DNA from: Marisa cornuarietis
Taxonomy: Eukaryota; Mollusca; Gastropoda; Architaenioglossa; Ampullariidae
Assembly (NCBI GenBank): GCA_004794655.1
Contig: SMMW01000626.1
Coordinates: 652,501 to 716,500 of the forward strand
Direction of reading: 5' to 3'
Length of the DNA: 64,000 nt
The position numbers and the translations under genes were made by a program. Positions 62,701 through 64,000 of this stretch are shown piece by piece (the stretch's first letter is position 1; every line of letters starts with the position of its first letter). The notes beneath the pieces were generated by a model that worked only from the letters and a program-made list of their open reading frames with translations, searched no databases and was not told the DNA's origin.

Positions 62701-63589
62701 GCAACATCCAACAGAAGGCACAAGTTTCACTGGAACGCCAGCACACGCTCAAGTTCACTGATGAAAACATGAATCCCACACCACCGCGCAAGTCATGAAG
62801 TCCAAATCCAACAAGACAGTATCAAAGGCATCATCGACTAGTACATTGTCCAAGCCAGTTGTCTGCATGCATATGTCCAGTTTCTGAAATACCCTCTTCA
62901 GCCGTCCGTCCAGTGCCGGGAAAAGGCTGTCTATCAAGACCGGGCGGATGGGGTCGGATCGCAACACCTCTTTCATGGCCCTGCTGAGAACACCATCCCG
63001 CAACAGCTGCAGGCTGTTCCAAGTGGACGTCCTCAACATGCAGCAGTCTTGTAGAGGAGCAAGGATGGCGACTTCCATCATAATACGGGTTGCCGAAACT
63101 CAAAATACGACGGACGATACAAAAAAACGACAAAAACGACAGAGAGCCATCCCCTCAAGCCAGTTAGGCGAAGGGACGTCCCTAAAACAACTGTCAAAAA
63201 CACATTGTCTACAAGATTGGGAACAGATGCATTACTCGGGTGGCACAACGTCATAAACTTTACCTGCGAATTTACCACAGCCAATAAAAGAGCTTATAGG
63301 ATATGCTAATGATACTTACTTTAGTTGTAGTACCAACTATCTTTATAACGGCTTTGTATATACATGTGCAGGATGTGGCTTCCATCAGGCATGCGACTAG
63401 GAGCAGATGGCCAATACGGAGAGTTTGTGGAAGGTTTGGGACCTTCTCAACTAGTGGGACGACAAGTGTTAGGAGCGCCTTGTCTTGGAGAGATACAGCT
63501 CGGCCTGTATGATCGCAAAGGTCACCTGGAGGTTGAGGTCATTCGGGCAAGGGGGCTCAACTCCAAACCTGGGGCTCGCGTTCTGCCAG
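2481..63589 (+). CDS. Rim: RIM active-zone scaffold gene (21 exons, open at both ends)
   Basis: This gene encodes RIM, a presynaptic active-zone scaffold. In known RIMs the N-terminal region binds Rab3 and Munc13, the PDZ domain binds ELKS/CAST and Ca2+-channel tails, and a proline motif binds RIM-BP. Exons joined in order are: 2481-2712, 4106-4845, 5256-6067, 18722-18933, 22555-22669, 25954-26061, 28526-28649, 29083-29135, 29893-30023, 35236-35366, 40128-40293, 41367-41474, 45307-45430, 47580-47768, 52947-53157, 54038-54177, 55257-55517, 58124-58253, 58709-58941, 59979-60114, 63372-63589. All junction phases agree and the joined frame has no internal stop. Counting from the first full codon, the zinc finger is at residues 33-85, PDZ about 675-781, C2A about 843-965, and the C2B start about 1475-1524. 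The start codon and the rest of C2B lie outside the window. Family assignment is firm; exact edges of the linker exons are less so. RIMS1 and RIMS2 cannot be separated because invertebrates usually have one Rim. Confidence 0.96.
3577..3599. repeat. (AT)n microsatellite
   Basis: About 11 uninterrupted AT dinucleotides in Rim intron 1. Confidence 0.95.
3794..3853. repeat. (GATT)n microsatellite
   Basis: About 14 GATT tetranucleotides with one interruption (gcag near 3807). It yields a spurious repetitive INQS reading on the - strand. Confidence 0.95.
4106..4845 (+). CDS. Rim: Rim exon 2: last zinc ligands, Rab-binding TGAWY helix, charged linker
   Basis: The acceptor is ttttttcag and the exon starts in phase 0 directly after the zinc-finger exon. 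It opens with MVWACNLCRKK, giving the last two zinc ligands (Cys 82 and 85), then KTGAWYHG, equivalent to the SGAWF motif that follows the zinc finger in vertebrate RIM and contributes to Rab3 binding. The rest is a low-complexity linker that becomes very rich in Arg, Asp, Glu and Ser (GDRER-type repeats near 4680-4740) and looks disordered. The donor is ag/gtaaaa. Without splicing the frame stops after four more bases. Confidence 0.95.
4846..5255 (+). other. Rim intron 2
   Basis: A short AT-rich intron with gtaaaa donor and gttttacag acceptor. Nothing else was recognised. Confidence 0.85.
5256..6067 (+). CDS. Rim: Rim exon 3: charged linker and conserved SESVSEKG segment
   Basis: The exon starts in phase 2 and ends in phase 1, with donor gg/gtaagt. 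Its first two-thirds is a low-complexity, Asp/Arg/Tyr- and Gly-rich linker. The last third matches vertebrate RIM closely: MLRNDSLSSD, PPPPKPHRHKR, RQQSLSSSDDE, STPECSSCE and LESESVSEKG. RQQSLSS aligns with the vertebrate RIM1 site (Ser413) reported as a PKA target and 14-3-3 binding site; the serine codon here is 5974-5976. The segment lies between the zinc finger and PDZ domains, as in the family. Confidence 0.95.
9200..10520. other. GC-richer block of unknown origin
   Basis: Composition and texture differ from the surrounding AT-rich intron. The block contains a (TC)n run at 9811-9825, two close copies of gctgggaaaaccag-like sequence (about 9938-9975), and several short open frames on both strands up to 113 codons. 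None of these resembles a protein I can name. It may be a transposable-element remnant ending near the 18S-like fragment at 10528. Confidence 0.35.
10528..10672 (+). pseudogene. 18S rDNA-like fragment
   Basis: About 145 nt follow a conserved eukaryotic small-subunit rRNA segment in order: catggcc, then gcgattggtctggttaatt, cgataacgaatgagactcta, gttcgccgatcc, agggacacgtggcgtatagc and cacacga. Substitutions relative to the near-invariant rRNA (for example tttcgat for ttccgat, gaatgag for gaacgag) mark a degenerate copy, not an active rRNA gene. Neither flank continues as 18S, so it is an isolated insert inside a RIM intron. Confidence 0.8.
11104..11145. repeat. (AAAC)n microsatellite
   Basis: About 10 AAAC units. 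Confidence 0.95.
11253..11390. repeat. (GT)n microsatellite with an 11-bp higher-order unit
   Basis: A pure GT run, then about eight copies in which a GG doublet recurs every 11 bases (11288, 11299, 11310 and so on), then GT again. The readings on both strands (Val-Cys on +, Thr-His on -) are repeat artefacts. Confidence 0.95.
12040..12800 (+). pseudogene. LINE endonuclease-region relic
   Basis: Frame-shifted + strand translations follow the apurinic endonuclease part of a LINE common in molluscs. These include a VGFIVRK-like stretch near 12145, RCFKSSSRPEIGH near 12415, and VLTSLKFKQKIK...RIRFDMEI near 12485-12560, equivalent to the region around the SDHD catalytic block and after. There are many stops. 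The same LINE type recurs at 14520-16130. Confidence 0.6.
12869..13260 (+). other. Unrecognised open frame between LINE pieces
   Basis: An 83-codon + strand frame (12869-13120) reads as a plausible globular protein fragment (for example TTVRFYCHGRGLRFVVKC). A coiled-coil-like stretch follows in another frame (about 13190-13250). It lies between two LINE relics and could be part of one, such as ORF1 or a linker, but I cannot assign it. Confidence 0.25.
14516..16135 (+). pseudogene. LINE relic: endonuclease to C-terminal part, interrupted
   Basis: Broken + strand frames follow a mollusc-type LINE. HGVGFLMHREVFGG is at about 14637. QIDFILLPRCFKSS and NIDSDHDLVLTSLKL (SDHD endonuclease motif) are at about 15260-15360. 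WLTKVILDLCDQRR is near 15530. VLYGFETWTLLVDTERRIQA is near 15835-15895, followed by a GHMTRYDTLSKT-like stretch near 16020-16050, typical of the region after the reverse transcriptase. Much of the RT core between about 15780 and 15800 is missing, and a SINE-like element occupies about 14750-14970. The copy has many stops. Confidence 0.75.
14750..14970 (+). mobile_element. SINE-like / LINE 3'-end element with (TTA)n tail, nested in a LINE
   Basis: The 3' part (aagcgctacgagc, then gcgctatacaaatc, then tta repeats to about 14966) has the same layout as elements ending at 44575 and 59710. LINE coding similarity stops before it and resumes after it (TRLISI near 14980), so it appears inserted into the older LINE copy. 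Its 5' edge is estimated. Confidence 0.5.
16190..16720 (+). pseudogene. LINE reverse-transcriptase relic, second family
   Basis: The + strand reads LDLYAAFETLDHHIFLQRL near 16270-16325, equivalent to the LDLSAAFDTLDH reverse-transcriptase block. It continues as GLPGTVLYWLHSYL and, after a frameshift, a degenerate PQGSVLGP region near 16440-16500. It differs from the 14516-16135 element and resembles the RT relic at 43640-44200. Confidence 0.65.
17050..17420 (+). pseudogene. LINE C-terminal relic
   Basis: The + strand reads RIQALETKCLGKLLLI, then YLDHKTNEYVRG, then VAVSPP and TRHKSLSK, the region after the RT in the mollusc-type LINE. Same family as 14516-16135; decayed. Confidence 0.6.
18722..18933 (+). 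CDS. Rim: Rim exon 4: linker between SESVSEKG and the PDZ domain
   Basis: The acceptor is ctcttgtgttttgtag and the donor aag/gtattc. It starts in phase 1 and ends in phase 0, fitting exon 3 and exon 5 exactly. It encodes about 70 residues, including FLEGPGPSHVCDK, SVETESGGSSEPQVKDSG and TGLSSSSQTLYEE. The vertebrate segment at this place (YYWLDPATW) is not recognisable here, so the exon looks lineage-specific. Evidence is phase, splice sites and position, not homology I can see; it could be alternatively used. Confidence 0.8.
20190..20590 (+). pseudogene. Tc1-type transposase relic (copy 2)
   Basis: Broken + strand frames read RTDLRKETHINVSQQTIRNR and LHRYKL (helix-turn-helix region, about 20290-20365). 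They continue with LFSKESWFTLVYND near 20450-20485, equivalent to the FSDESRF catalytic block, then RQRVGQRPRKSF and GKEHNWHGG near 20490-20570. The reading matches copy 1 at 1170-1680 in the same order and strand. The part after GGS is absent and no inverted repeats were found. Confidence 0.7.
21553..21614. repeat. (TG)n microsatellite
   Basis: About 30 TG units with two single-base interruptions. Confidence 0.95.
22555..22669 (+). CDS. Rim: Rim exon 5: start of PDZ domain
   Basis: The acceptor is aatgtgtag and the donor ag/gtaagt. It starts in phase 0 and ends in phase 1. It begins with HPVTWQPS, a strongly conserved RIM signature just before the PDZ domain, then WIGHMILKKT (PDZ strand A) and SSAILG, the first half of the carboxylate-binding loop. 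An overlapping frame also stays open here but is not the coding one. Confidence 0.95.
23455..23553 (+). repeat. SINE-like 3' tail followed by (GAT)n
   Basis: aatgcgctctataagc near 23476 resembles the GCGCTATATAA-type tail seen at 14920, 44545 and 59650, but is followed by about 20 GAT trinucleotides (23492-23553) instead of TTA. Confidence 0.6.
24150..24800 (+). pseudogene. LINE C-terminal relic
   Basis: The + strand reads VYMNGFELNSFKYLGVILSK (about 24262-24320), then IRIATGISG, then after frameshifts NYRLYKSIV, RIKAFENKYLGTLLQI and a MATVKRRTPLVLF-like stretch (about 24611-24650). This is the thumb/connector region after the RT in the mollusc-type LINE. Decayed. Confidence 0.7.
25200..25500 (-). 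pseudogene. LINE endonuclease relic
   Basis: The - strand frame at 25268-25465 reads VTIVQAYVPTFTHEDHKTD, then FYDHLENIIK, then NVVLGDSNPQIGQD. This matches the QAYAPT ... GDFNARVG blocks of a LINE apurinic endonuclease, with the catalytic Phe/Asn area altered to SNPQ. Confidence 0.7.
25954..26061 (+). CDS. Rim: Rim exon 6: PDZ core
   Basis: The acceptor is tgtgtgcag and the donor cctg/gtacga. Both ends are in phase 1. With the last base of exon 5 it reads GLKVVGG, completing the binding loop ILGLKVVGG, then GKLGAFITKVKKGSIAD and VGHLRP. This is nearly residue-for-residue vertebrate RIM PDZ. The symmetric length would keep frame if skipped, but skipping would destroy the PDZ fold. Confidence 0.96.
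26692..26764. repeat. (CA)n then (TA)n microsatellite
   Basis: About 27 CA units (26692-26746) followed directly by 9 TA units. Confidence 0.95.
27000..28450 (-). pseudogene. LINE reverse-transcriptase relic
   Basis: - strand frames read in order: WFNVSLRKVNGRITT (about 28215-28175), a KPSVIVPVPKKD-like start of the RT (about 27770-27745), CCFSTSLYFILRHLESPGSN and RLLFVNCSPAFNTTIPQKLF (RT A block, about 27580-27450), LSALGLSQSACF, then an LLTTPRS-like degenerate block beyond the YADD position. This fits a LINE of the CR1/L2/Rex type. Several frameshifts; non-functional. Confidence 0.75.
28526..28649 (+). CDS. Rim: Rim exon 7: end of PDZ domain
   Basis: With the last base of exon 6 it reads GDEVVEWNGRSWQGATFEEV and ends IILESKQEPQVEL, IVHRNVK, the last PDZ strands, very close to vertebrate RIM. 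The acceptor (tctgatgaag) has a poor pyrimidine tract and is set by homology and phase. The donor is aa/gtgagt; an inner gtaaag four bases into the preceding codon was not chosen because it breaks phase with exon 8. Confidence 0.92.
29083..29135 (+). CDS. Rim: Rim exon 8: short linker after PDZ
   Basis: A 53-nt exon with acceptor attttcgaag and consensus donor gag/gtgagt. It starts in phase 2 and ends in phase 1, bridging exons 7 and 9, which do not share a phase directly. It encodes TGEMPPGVQTAFTDHAR. The residues are not clearly conserved with vertebrates; support is phase plus splice sites. Confidence 0.75.
29136..29892 (+). other. Rim intron 8
   Basis: AT-rich with a (TGCG)n/(TG)n run at 29345-29398. 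Nothing else recognised. Intron 7 (28650-29082) is likewise featureless. Confidence 0.8.
29345..29398. repeat. (TG)n/(TGCG)n microsatellite
   Basis: TG units, about seven TGCG units, then TG and GA. Confidence 0.95.
29893..30023 (+). CDS. Rim: Rim exon 9: linker before C2A
   Basis: The acceptor is gtgatatttcag and the donor cag/gtgagt. It starts in phase 1 and ends in phase 0. It encodes DYGLRDAIPDHRN, then SMALTDTPSPKHSRNRPHTP and QVSGKIQ. The final QVSGKIQ joined to IKLWYD of exon 10 parallels QLSVKLWYD at the vertebrate C2A start. Confidence 0.9.
31470..31994 (+). other. Unrecognised 174-codon open frame
   Basis: An ATG-started frame with a basic, low-complexity N-terminal part and a hydrophobic end (LLLVATQIAIFYQLLL). 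I recognise no domain. It lies inside a RIM intron on the same strand. The lack of splice context or codon pattern like the RIM exons suggests chance or a transposon remnant. Confidence 0.15.
33841..33898 (+). ncRNA. Candidate stem-loop (pre-miRNA-like inverted repeat)
   Basis: The arms cttgatgcaaaggct (33841-33855) and agcctttgcatcaag (33884-33898) are perfect reverse complements over 15 bp. Pairing continues inward with single mismatches (57-59 with 80-82, 61-62 with 77-78), giving about 22-nt arms and a loop of about 10 nt. The outer basal stem is weak, with only about 7 bp near 33824-33830 and 33904-33911 after an asymmetric internal loop. It could be an intronic miRNA, a MITE remnant or a chance palindrome. 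Confidence 0.35.
35236..35366 (+). CDS. Rim: Rim exon 10: first half of C2A
   Basis: The acceptor is gattgttctag and the donor cgcag/gtattc. It starts in phase 0 and ends in phase 2. It reads IKLWYDVQSYQLIVTIINAI, then KLPLTDSGKFRNPYCKLYLL and PDR, a standard C2A start. In loop 1 the second Ca2+-ligand Asp of the usual DPY is Asn (RNPY), as in RIM C2A domains, which are regarded as Ca2+-independent; the preceding Asp (TDSG) is kept. Confidence 0.97.
35671..35739. repeat. (TA)n, (GA)n and (CTCGAT)n simple repeats
   Basis: A TA run followed by about eight GA units (35671-35704), then about four ATCTCG hexamers (35715-35737). Confidence 0.95.
36060..39480 (-). mobile_element. Near-complete decayed LINE (endonuclease, reverse transcriptase, C-terminal domain)
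   Basis: Read on the - strand in order. ILNWNVSGL and YLKSFDVICITEPYLE start the apurinic endonuclease (about 39050-38935). A 209-codon frame (38847-38218) carries FTYISPY, ILCGYLNARTG, GRKLIDLCQLFN and SILNGCRFF. AIRKLKSGKACGTDNV opens the RT (about 37600-37545). DLKRAYD and LLILMFAKDLVLLS (degenerate YADD, Asp to Lys) follow at about 37360-37070. ELGRYPLLVNC, KMNWVTNVRVVLGRMGF and a CPFC..EDE-like zinc knuckle (about 36640-36090) close it. The order matches a complete LINE ORF2, broken by stops. Outer edges are approximate. Confidence 0.85.
40128..40293 (+). CDS. Rim: Rim exon 11: second half of C2A
   Basis: The acceptor is tttttttcag and the donor gag/gtacaa. It starts in phase 2 and ends in phase 0. 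It reads EKSKRRTKTISSMTDPTWNQ, the polybasic strand and TWNQTF signature of C2 domains, then LLEITVWDYDRIGASEFLGE. Loop 3 keeps the Asp-x-Asp pair (WDYD), which vertebrate RIM C2A lacks (there WDQPR). With exon 10 this makes a C2A with most acidic loop positions present but Asn in loop 1. Confidence 0.97.
40294..41366 (+). other. Rim intron 11
   Basis: AT-rich intron. Nothing recognised. Confidence 0.8.
41367..41474 (+). CDS. Rim: Rim exon 12: last C2A strand
   Basis: The acceptor is tctcttattcag and the donor acg/gtcagt, both phase 0. It reads VLIDLTSANLNDEPYWYQLG, then HHDDASIPLPASSPRT, equivalent to the vertebrate LDDEPHWYKLQ ... LPLPQPSP. It closes the C2A fold and starts the long C2A-C2B linker. 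Confidence 0.96.
41783..42180 (+). repeat. Dispersed repeat with a possible LINE endonuclease scrap
   Basis: 41783-41870 resembles 24890-24980 (shared aatgtttagggcggc, then gccttgaaga). Downstream, the + strand reads LLSDHCPVSFKLDW (about 41912-41955), like the SDH.P catalytic block of EEP endonucleases. Assignment is tentative. Confidence 0.4.
43640..44575 (+). pseudogene. LINE reverse-transcriptase relic with (TTA)n-type 3' end
   Basis: The + strand reads LKKHTVVTPLFCKPNYLKNY followed by RPAYN (about 43750-43830), equivalent to LKNYRPVSNLPF. Then come LFDLSAAFDTLD (about 43935-43985) and a LCFLVFLASCLTSRKG-like stretch. The 3' end (about 44510-44575) carries aagcgcattgagcttgctgc and a ctatataactgcttattatta tail of the type shared with the SINE-like elements. 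Stops and frameshifts throughout; same RT type as 16190-16720. Confidence 0.7.
45307..45430 (+). CDS. Rim: Rim exon 13: acidic FDDGIGVV linker segment
   Basis: The acceptor is gcaacag, the donor tttcag/gtgatg. It starts in phase 0 and ends in phase 1. It encodes KISQDPYDVRKNYLSPP, then GLSDSDMSELDFDDGIGVVS, which aligns with the vertebrate ISDSDISDYEVDDGIGVV. The donor departs from consensus after gtga. Confidence 0.93.
45431..47579 (+). other. Rim intron 13
   Basis: AT-rich intron, no recognisable element. Confidence 0.8.
47580..47768 (+). CDS. Rim: Rim exon 14: Ser/Arg-rich linker
   Basis: The frame is set by exon 13: with its last base it reads GVPRTRSQVYKNLFAG, then TIGEASPCSTPLGSEDLSDT and RRRSRRDREGSPRRRSG. 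The acceptor used (tttagcgag) lies four bases after another AG; that upstream one would bring a stop within 40 bases. The donor cag/gtagcc is weak; reading through it stops at 47815. Both ends are phase 1, so the exon could be skipped without a frameshift, as expected of a cassette exon in this linker. Confidence 0.8.
49650..49860 (-). pseudogene. LINE 3'-terminal coding relic
   Basis: The - strand reads IFQGTVYGHKRRGRQKKK, then DNIQDWT-like and MAEEVGKIW-like stretches. This matches the LQGTLEGGRRRGRQRK ... W block that ends many mollusc-type LINE proteins. Confidence 0.65.
49890..50090 (+). pseudogene. LINE endonuclease relic
   Basis: The + strand reads NTLNPHKESRRQQYSSCDLG, HNQIDF, then an AKYLKFIINKA-like stretch. 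This matches the HKESRR ... HNQIDYI block of the LINE endonuclease. It lies head-on to the - strand piece at 49650-49860. Confidence 0.6.
50080..50640 (-). pseudogene. LINE connector-region relic
   Basis: The - strand reads, with breaks, EINAKKN, then VSNTWDQLFWAKAQTRGDL, then ADITALTKLVLF and LYACEPW. These equal the VTSFKYLG ... IAQTTAALTRL ... FLYACESWT blocks after the RT domain of a LINE. Confidence 0.6.
51011..51048. repeat. (TG)n microsatellite
   Basis: About 18 TG units with one GG interruption. Confidence 0.95.
52947..53157 (+). CDS. Rim: Rim exon 15: RS-type linker
   Basis: It starts in phase 1 (acceptor aatgacag) and ends in phase 2. It encodes VGRDDLSARRRHVSS, then SRSPTRDSREPQGG, SIRSRSRSPAHHR and SRSLSPPDLR, matching the RSRSPTRHHD ... 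SRSP region of vertebrate RIM. The donor aag/gtcgaa is far from consensus and reading through stops at 53296, so an alternative end is possible. Confidence 0.85.
53158..54037 (+). other. Rim intron 15
   Basis: AT-rich intron with nothing recognised. Acceptor ccaattttcag. Confidence 0.8.
54038..54177 (+). CDS. Rim: Rim exon 16: RIM-BP SH3-binding motif
   Basis: It starts in phase 2 and ends in phase 1, with donor gag/gtagta. It encodes RTREIGPHRSLPASSRSSGG, then STPSPKKRQLPAIPLEAQK. RQLPAIP matches the RxLPxxP motif (RQLPQVP in vertebrates) known to bind the SH3 domains of RIM-BP, which links RIM to voltage-gated Ca2+ channels. A solo LTR begins 41 bases after the donor. Confidence 0.95.
54178..55256 (+). 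other. Rim intron 16
   Basis: Over two-thirds of this intron is a solo LTR (54219-54973). The rest is AT-rich. Acceptor tttgttacag. Confidence 0.9.
54219..54973 (+). mobile_element. Solo LTR with 5-bp target-site duplication
   Basis: A 755-bp element begins TGTTACG and ends CGTAACA, a perfect 7-bp terminal inverted repeat. It is flanked on both sides by the same five bases, atttg (54214-54218 and 54974-54978), an exact target-site duplication. Inside are a TATA-like box (gtatataa, 54483-54490) and a poly(A) signal (aataaa, 54787-54792) in promoter-then-poly(A) order on the + strand. There is no internal coding sequence, so it is a solo LTR, left by recombination between two LTRs. A 5-bp duplication and TG..CA ends fit a Ty3/Gypsy- or BEL-type element; the family is not determined. 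Confidence 0.88.
55257..55517 (+). CDS. Rim: Rim exon 17: TQDLEERARLMKLRIK helix and Arg/Asp-rich linker
   Basis: The acceptor is tgtttgttacag, both ends phase 1. It starts VTQDLEERARLMKLRIKLQQ, equivalent to the vertebrate VVEERTRQMKMKVHRFKQ helix. It continues with a His/Arg/Asp-rich run (HERDRMERSRDRGYDRGRD). The donor aag/gtcctt is weak; reading through stops at 55540. The symmetric phase makes it a possible cassette exon. Confidence 0.88.
55518..58123 (+). other. Rim intron 17
   Basis: AT-rich. Contains an imperfect hairpin (56316-56378), a GC-richer stretch with internally repeated motifs (56380-56850), (AAT)n at 56969-56987 and (CA)n at 57366-57384. No protein similarity seen. Confidence 0.75.
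56316..56378. repeat. Inverted repeat (possible MITE end)
   Basis: aattatgattcggtt (56316-56330) and aaccaaatcataatt (56364-56378) are reverse complements at 14 of 15 positions around an AT-only spacer of 33 nt. It borders the GC-richer block at 56380-56850. Confidence 0.5.
58124..58253 (+). CDS. Rim: Rim exon 18: DNSETSDMSEVSRVSTIS linker
   Basis: The acceptor is cctgcaaccag and the donor gag/gtgact. It starts in phase 1 and ends in phase 2. It encodes EFSPDMSDDVGSDNSETSDM, then SEVSRVSTISVRSTQSERPR. It aligns with the vertebrate SDSDVSDVSAISRTSSASR ... SEQSERPRGR. Confidence 0.95.
58709..58941 (+). CDS. Rim: Rim exon 19: linker with GRKRRPSLGHKVASLVG
   Basis: The acceptor is tttatccacag and the donor gag/gtacac. 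It starts in phase 2 and ends in phase 1. It encodes TIPRKQVVRSSSSESQTVEK, then TDGSVSDSAVSS and GRKRRPSLGHKVASLVGLSR followed by RSSSATQLAG. This is equivalent to the vertebrate GKKRRSSLSAKVVAIV..RRSRSTSQLSQ. Reading through the donor stops after a few codons. Confidence 0.95.
58942..59978 (+). other. Rim intron 19
   Basis: AT-rich, with a (TTA)n-tailed SINE-like element at 59590-59710. Intron 18 (58254-58708) is short and shows nothing. Confidence 0.8.
59590..59710 (+). mobile_element. SINE-like 3' end with (TTA)n tail
   Basis: tgtaaagcgctttgagcaaa, then gtgctataaaatttatta and about 15 ATT units (59662-59709). The layout equals the 3' ends at 14970 and 44575. The 5' limit is unclear. Confidence 0.6.
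59979..60114 (+). CDS. Rim: Rim exon 20: KKRSSFQRSEEI linker before C2B
   Basis: The acceptor is gttcgtgcag and the donor gt/gtgagt. It starts in phase 1 and ends in phase 2. It encodes GKKRSSFQRSEEIGPVDLRG, then SKQASKDSTDGSIGSISSDS. It aligns with the vertebrate IQRSTETG ... RQPSRESTDGSINSYSSEG. Confidence 0.95.
61788..61811. repeat. (GCGT)n microsatellite
   Basis: About five GCGT units. Confidence 0.9.
62440..63130 (-). mobile_element. Retroposon-like element with (TTA)n-type 3' end and short open frame
   Basis: On the - strand a 108-codon frame (63081-62755) includes LQLLRDGVLSRAMKEVLRSD, PIRPVLIDSLFPAL and RLKRVFQKLD. A noncoding stretch follows, ending in ttggcgctatacaagccaac and (TTA)n (62470-62449), the tail layout of the SINE/LINE ends elsewhere in the window. 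The frame belongs to no family I can name. Confidence 0.45.
63372..63589 (+). CDS. Rim: Rim exon 21: pre-C2B segment and start of C2B (last exon in window)
   Basis: The acceptor is tacatgtgcag and the donor ccag/gtgtgt. It starts in phase 2 and ends in phase 1. It encodes MRLGADGQYGEFVEGLGPSQ, then LVGRQVLGAPCLGEIQLGLY and GHLEVEVIRARGLNSKPGA. It matches vertebrate VRLGADSQFSDFLDGLGPAQ followed by the first C2B strands. In the family C2B binds liprin-alpha and phosphoinositides. The open phase and missing PYVKVYLL segment show C2B continues to the right of the window. Confidence 0.97.
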
Positions 63590-64000
63590 GTGTGTGTTTA
63601 GCTATGATTGTGTTTATTTGTGTATAGATGTATATGGTTTTATCATGCATTGTACATGTATATTTTATCATGCCTATTCGCGTGACCGTGAACGTAAATT
63701 GCCTCATTTGGTGAAACAAGTATTGGTTCCAGCTGCGGTTGGTTATTAAATTTTTACAGAGAATGGAGAGAGATTGTGGAGAAAGTTTTCAAAAGGAATG
63801 AAATTTTGATCTCCAAACTATCATTGTTGTATTAACTGTGTTCCTCTACTCGTGCAGATCACTTTGACACTGAATGTCTGTAGTCAGCATTTGGAACCAC
63901 CAAACTCTCATTTCTTACATTAGAAACATACAGGTGTTCAGTTCTAGTTTTTTAAGACACGCTCCTTTTGAAAATATAAAGGGATATTTTGATAGTGGTG
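63590..64000 (+). other. Start of Rim intron 21
   Basis: AT-rich sequence after the gtgtgt donor. The next C2B exon is not reached. Confidence 0.85.

Larger units (their letters stand above)
60115..63371 (+). other. Rim intron 20
   Basis: 60600-60860 is GC-richer and unassigned. (GCGT)n lies at 61788-61811. 62440-63280 holds a - strand element with a SINE-type end. The remainder is AT-rich. Confidence 0.75.

Noticed and set aside
1..64000. CRISPR arrays, operons, prokaryotic ribosome sites, tRNA genes
   Set aside because: The DNA is clearly animal intron/exon sequence; no spaced direct repeats or cloverleaf with A and B boxes was seen.

Overview
This window is animal genomic DNA, about 35% GC by eye. 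It is dominated by one long multi-exon gene on the + strand plus the intronic sequence around it. The gene encodes RIM (regulating synaptic membrane exocytosis protein, orthologue of vertebrate RIMS1/RIMS2), the scaffold of the presynaptic active zone. I could place 21 coding exons from 2481 to 63589. Every junction has AG/GT borders, and the reading phase is consistent across all of them: 4,574 nt, 1,524 complete codons plus a partial codon at each end. The gene is open at both ends. The exon(s) with the start codon and the Rab-binding helix lie to the left of the window, and most of the C2B domain, the stop codon and the 3' UTR lie to the right.

Layout: zinc finger (exons 1-2, 2481-4845); long charged, Arg/Asp/Glu/Ser-rich linker ending in the conserved SESVSEKG motif (exons 2-3, to 6067); a 12.7 kb intron; a linker exon unlike vertebrate RIM (exon 4, 18722-18933); PDZ domain split over exons 5-7 (22555-28649); short linker (exons 8-9); C2A (exons 10-12, 35236-41474); a Ser/Arg-rich, probably alternatively spliced linker (exons 13-20, 45307-60114) that includes a RIM-BP SH3-binding motif (RQLPAIP); and the start of C2B (exon 21, 63372-63589). 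Together the domains tether vesicles through Rab3, prime them through Munc13, and recruit Ca2+ channels through the PDZ domain and RIM-BP.

Organism: the protein is clearly invertebrate but close to vertebrate RIM. The introns hold LINE relics of a type common in mollusc and other lophotrochozoan genomes, (TTA)n-tailed SINE/LINE 3' ends, Tc1-type transposase relics and many simple repeats. I infer a lophotrochozoan, most likely a mollusc and perhaps a gastropod; the species cannot be named from the sequence alone.

The introns hold decayed non-LTR retrotransposons on both strands, the most complete at 36060-39480 on the - strand. They also hold two Tc1-type transposase relics, a cleanly bounded solo LTR with a 5-bp target duplication (54219-54973), an 18S rDNA-like fragment (10528-10672), a pre-miRNA-like hairpin (33841-33898) and many microsatellites. 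I see no second intact protein-coding gene, no tRNA, and no CRISPR or prokaryotic feature. I found no convincing undescribed system; the best leads are the hairpin, the rDNA fragment, the weak splice donors in the linker exons, and the partly Ca2+-ligand-like C2A.
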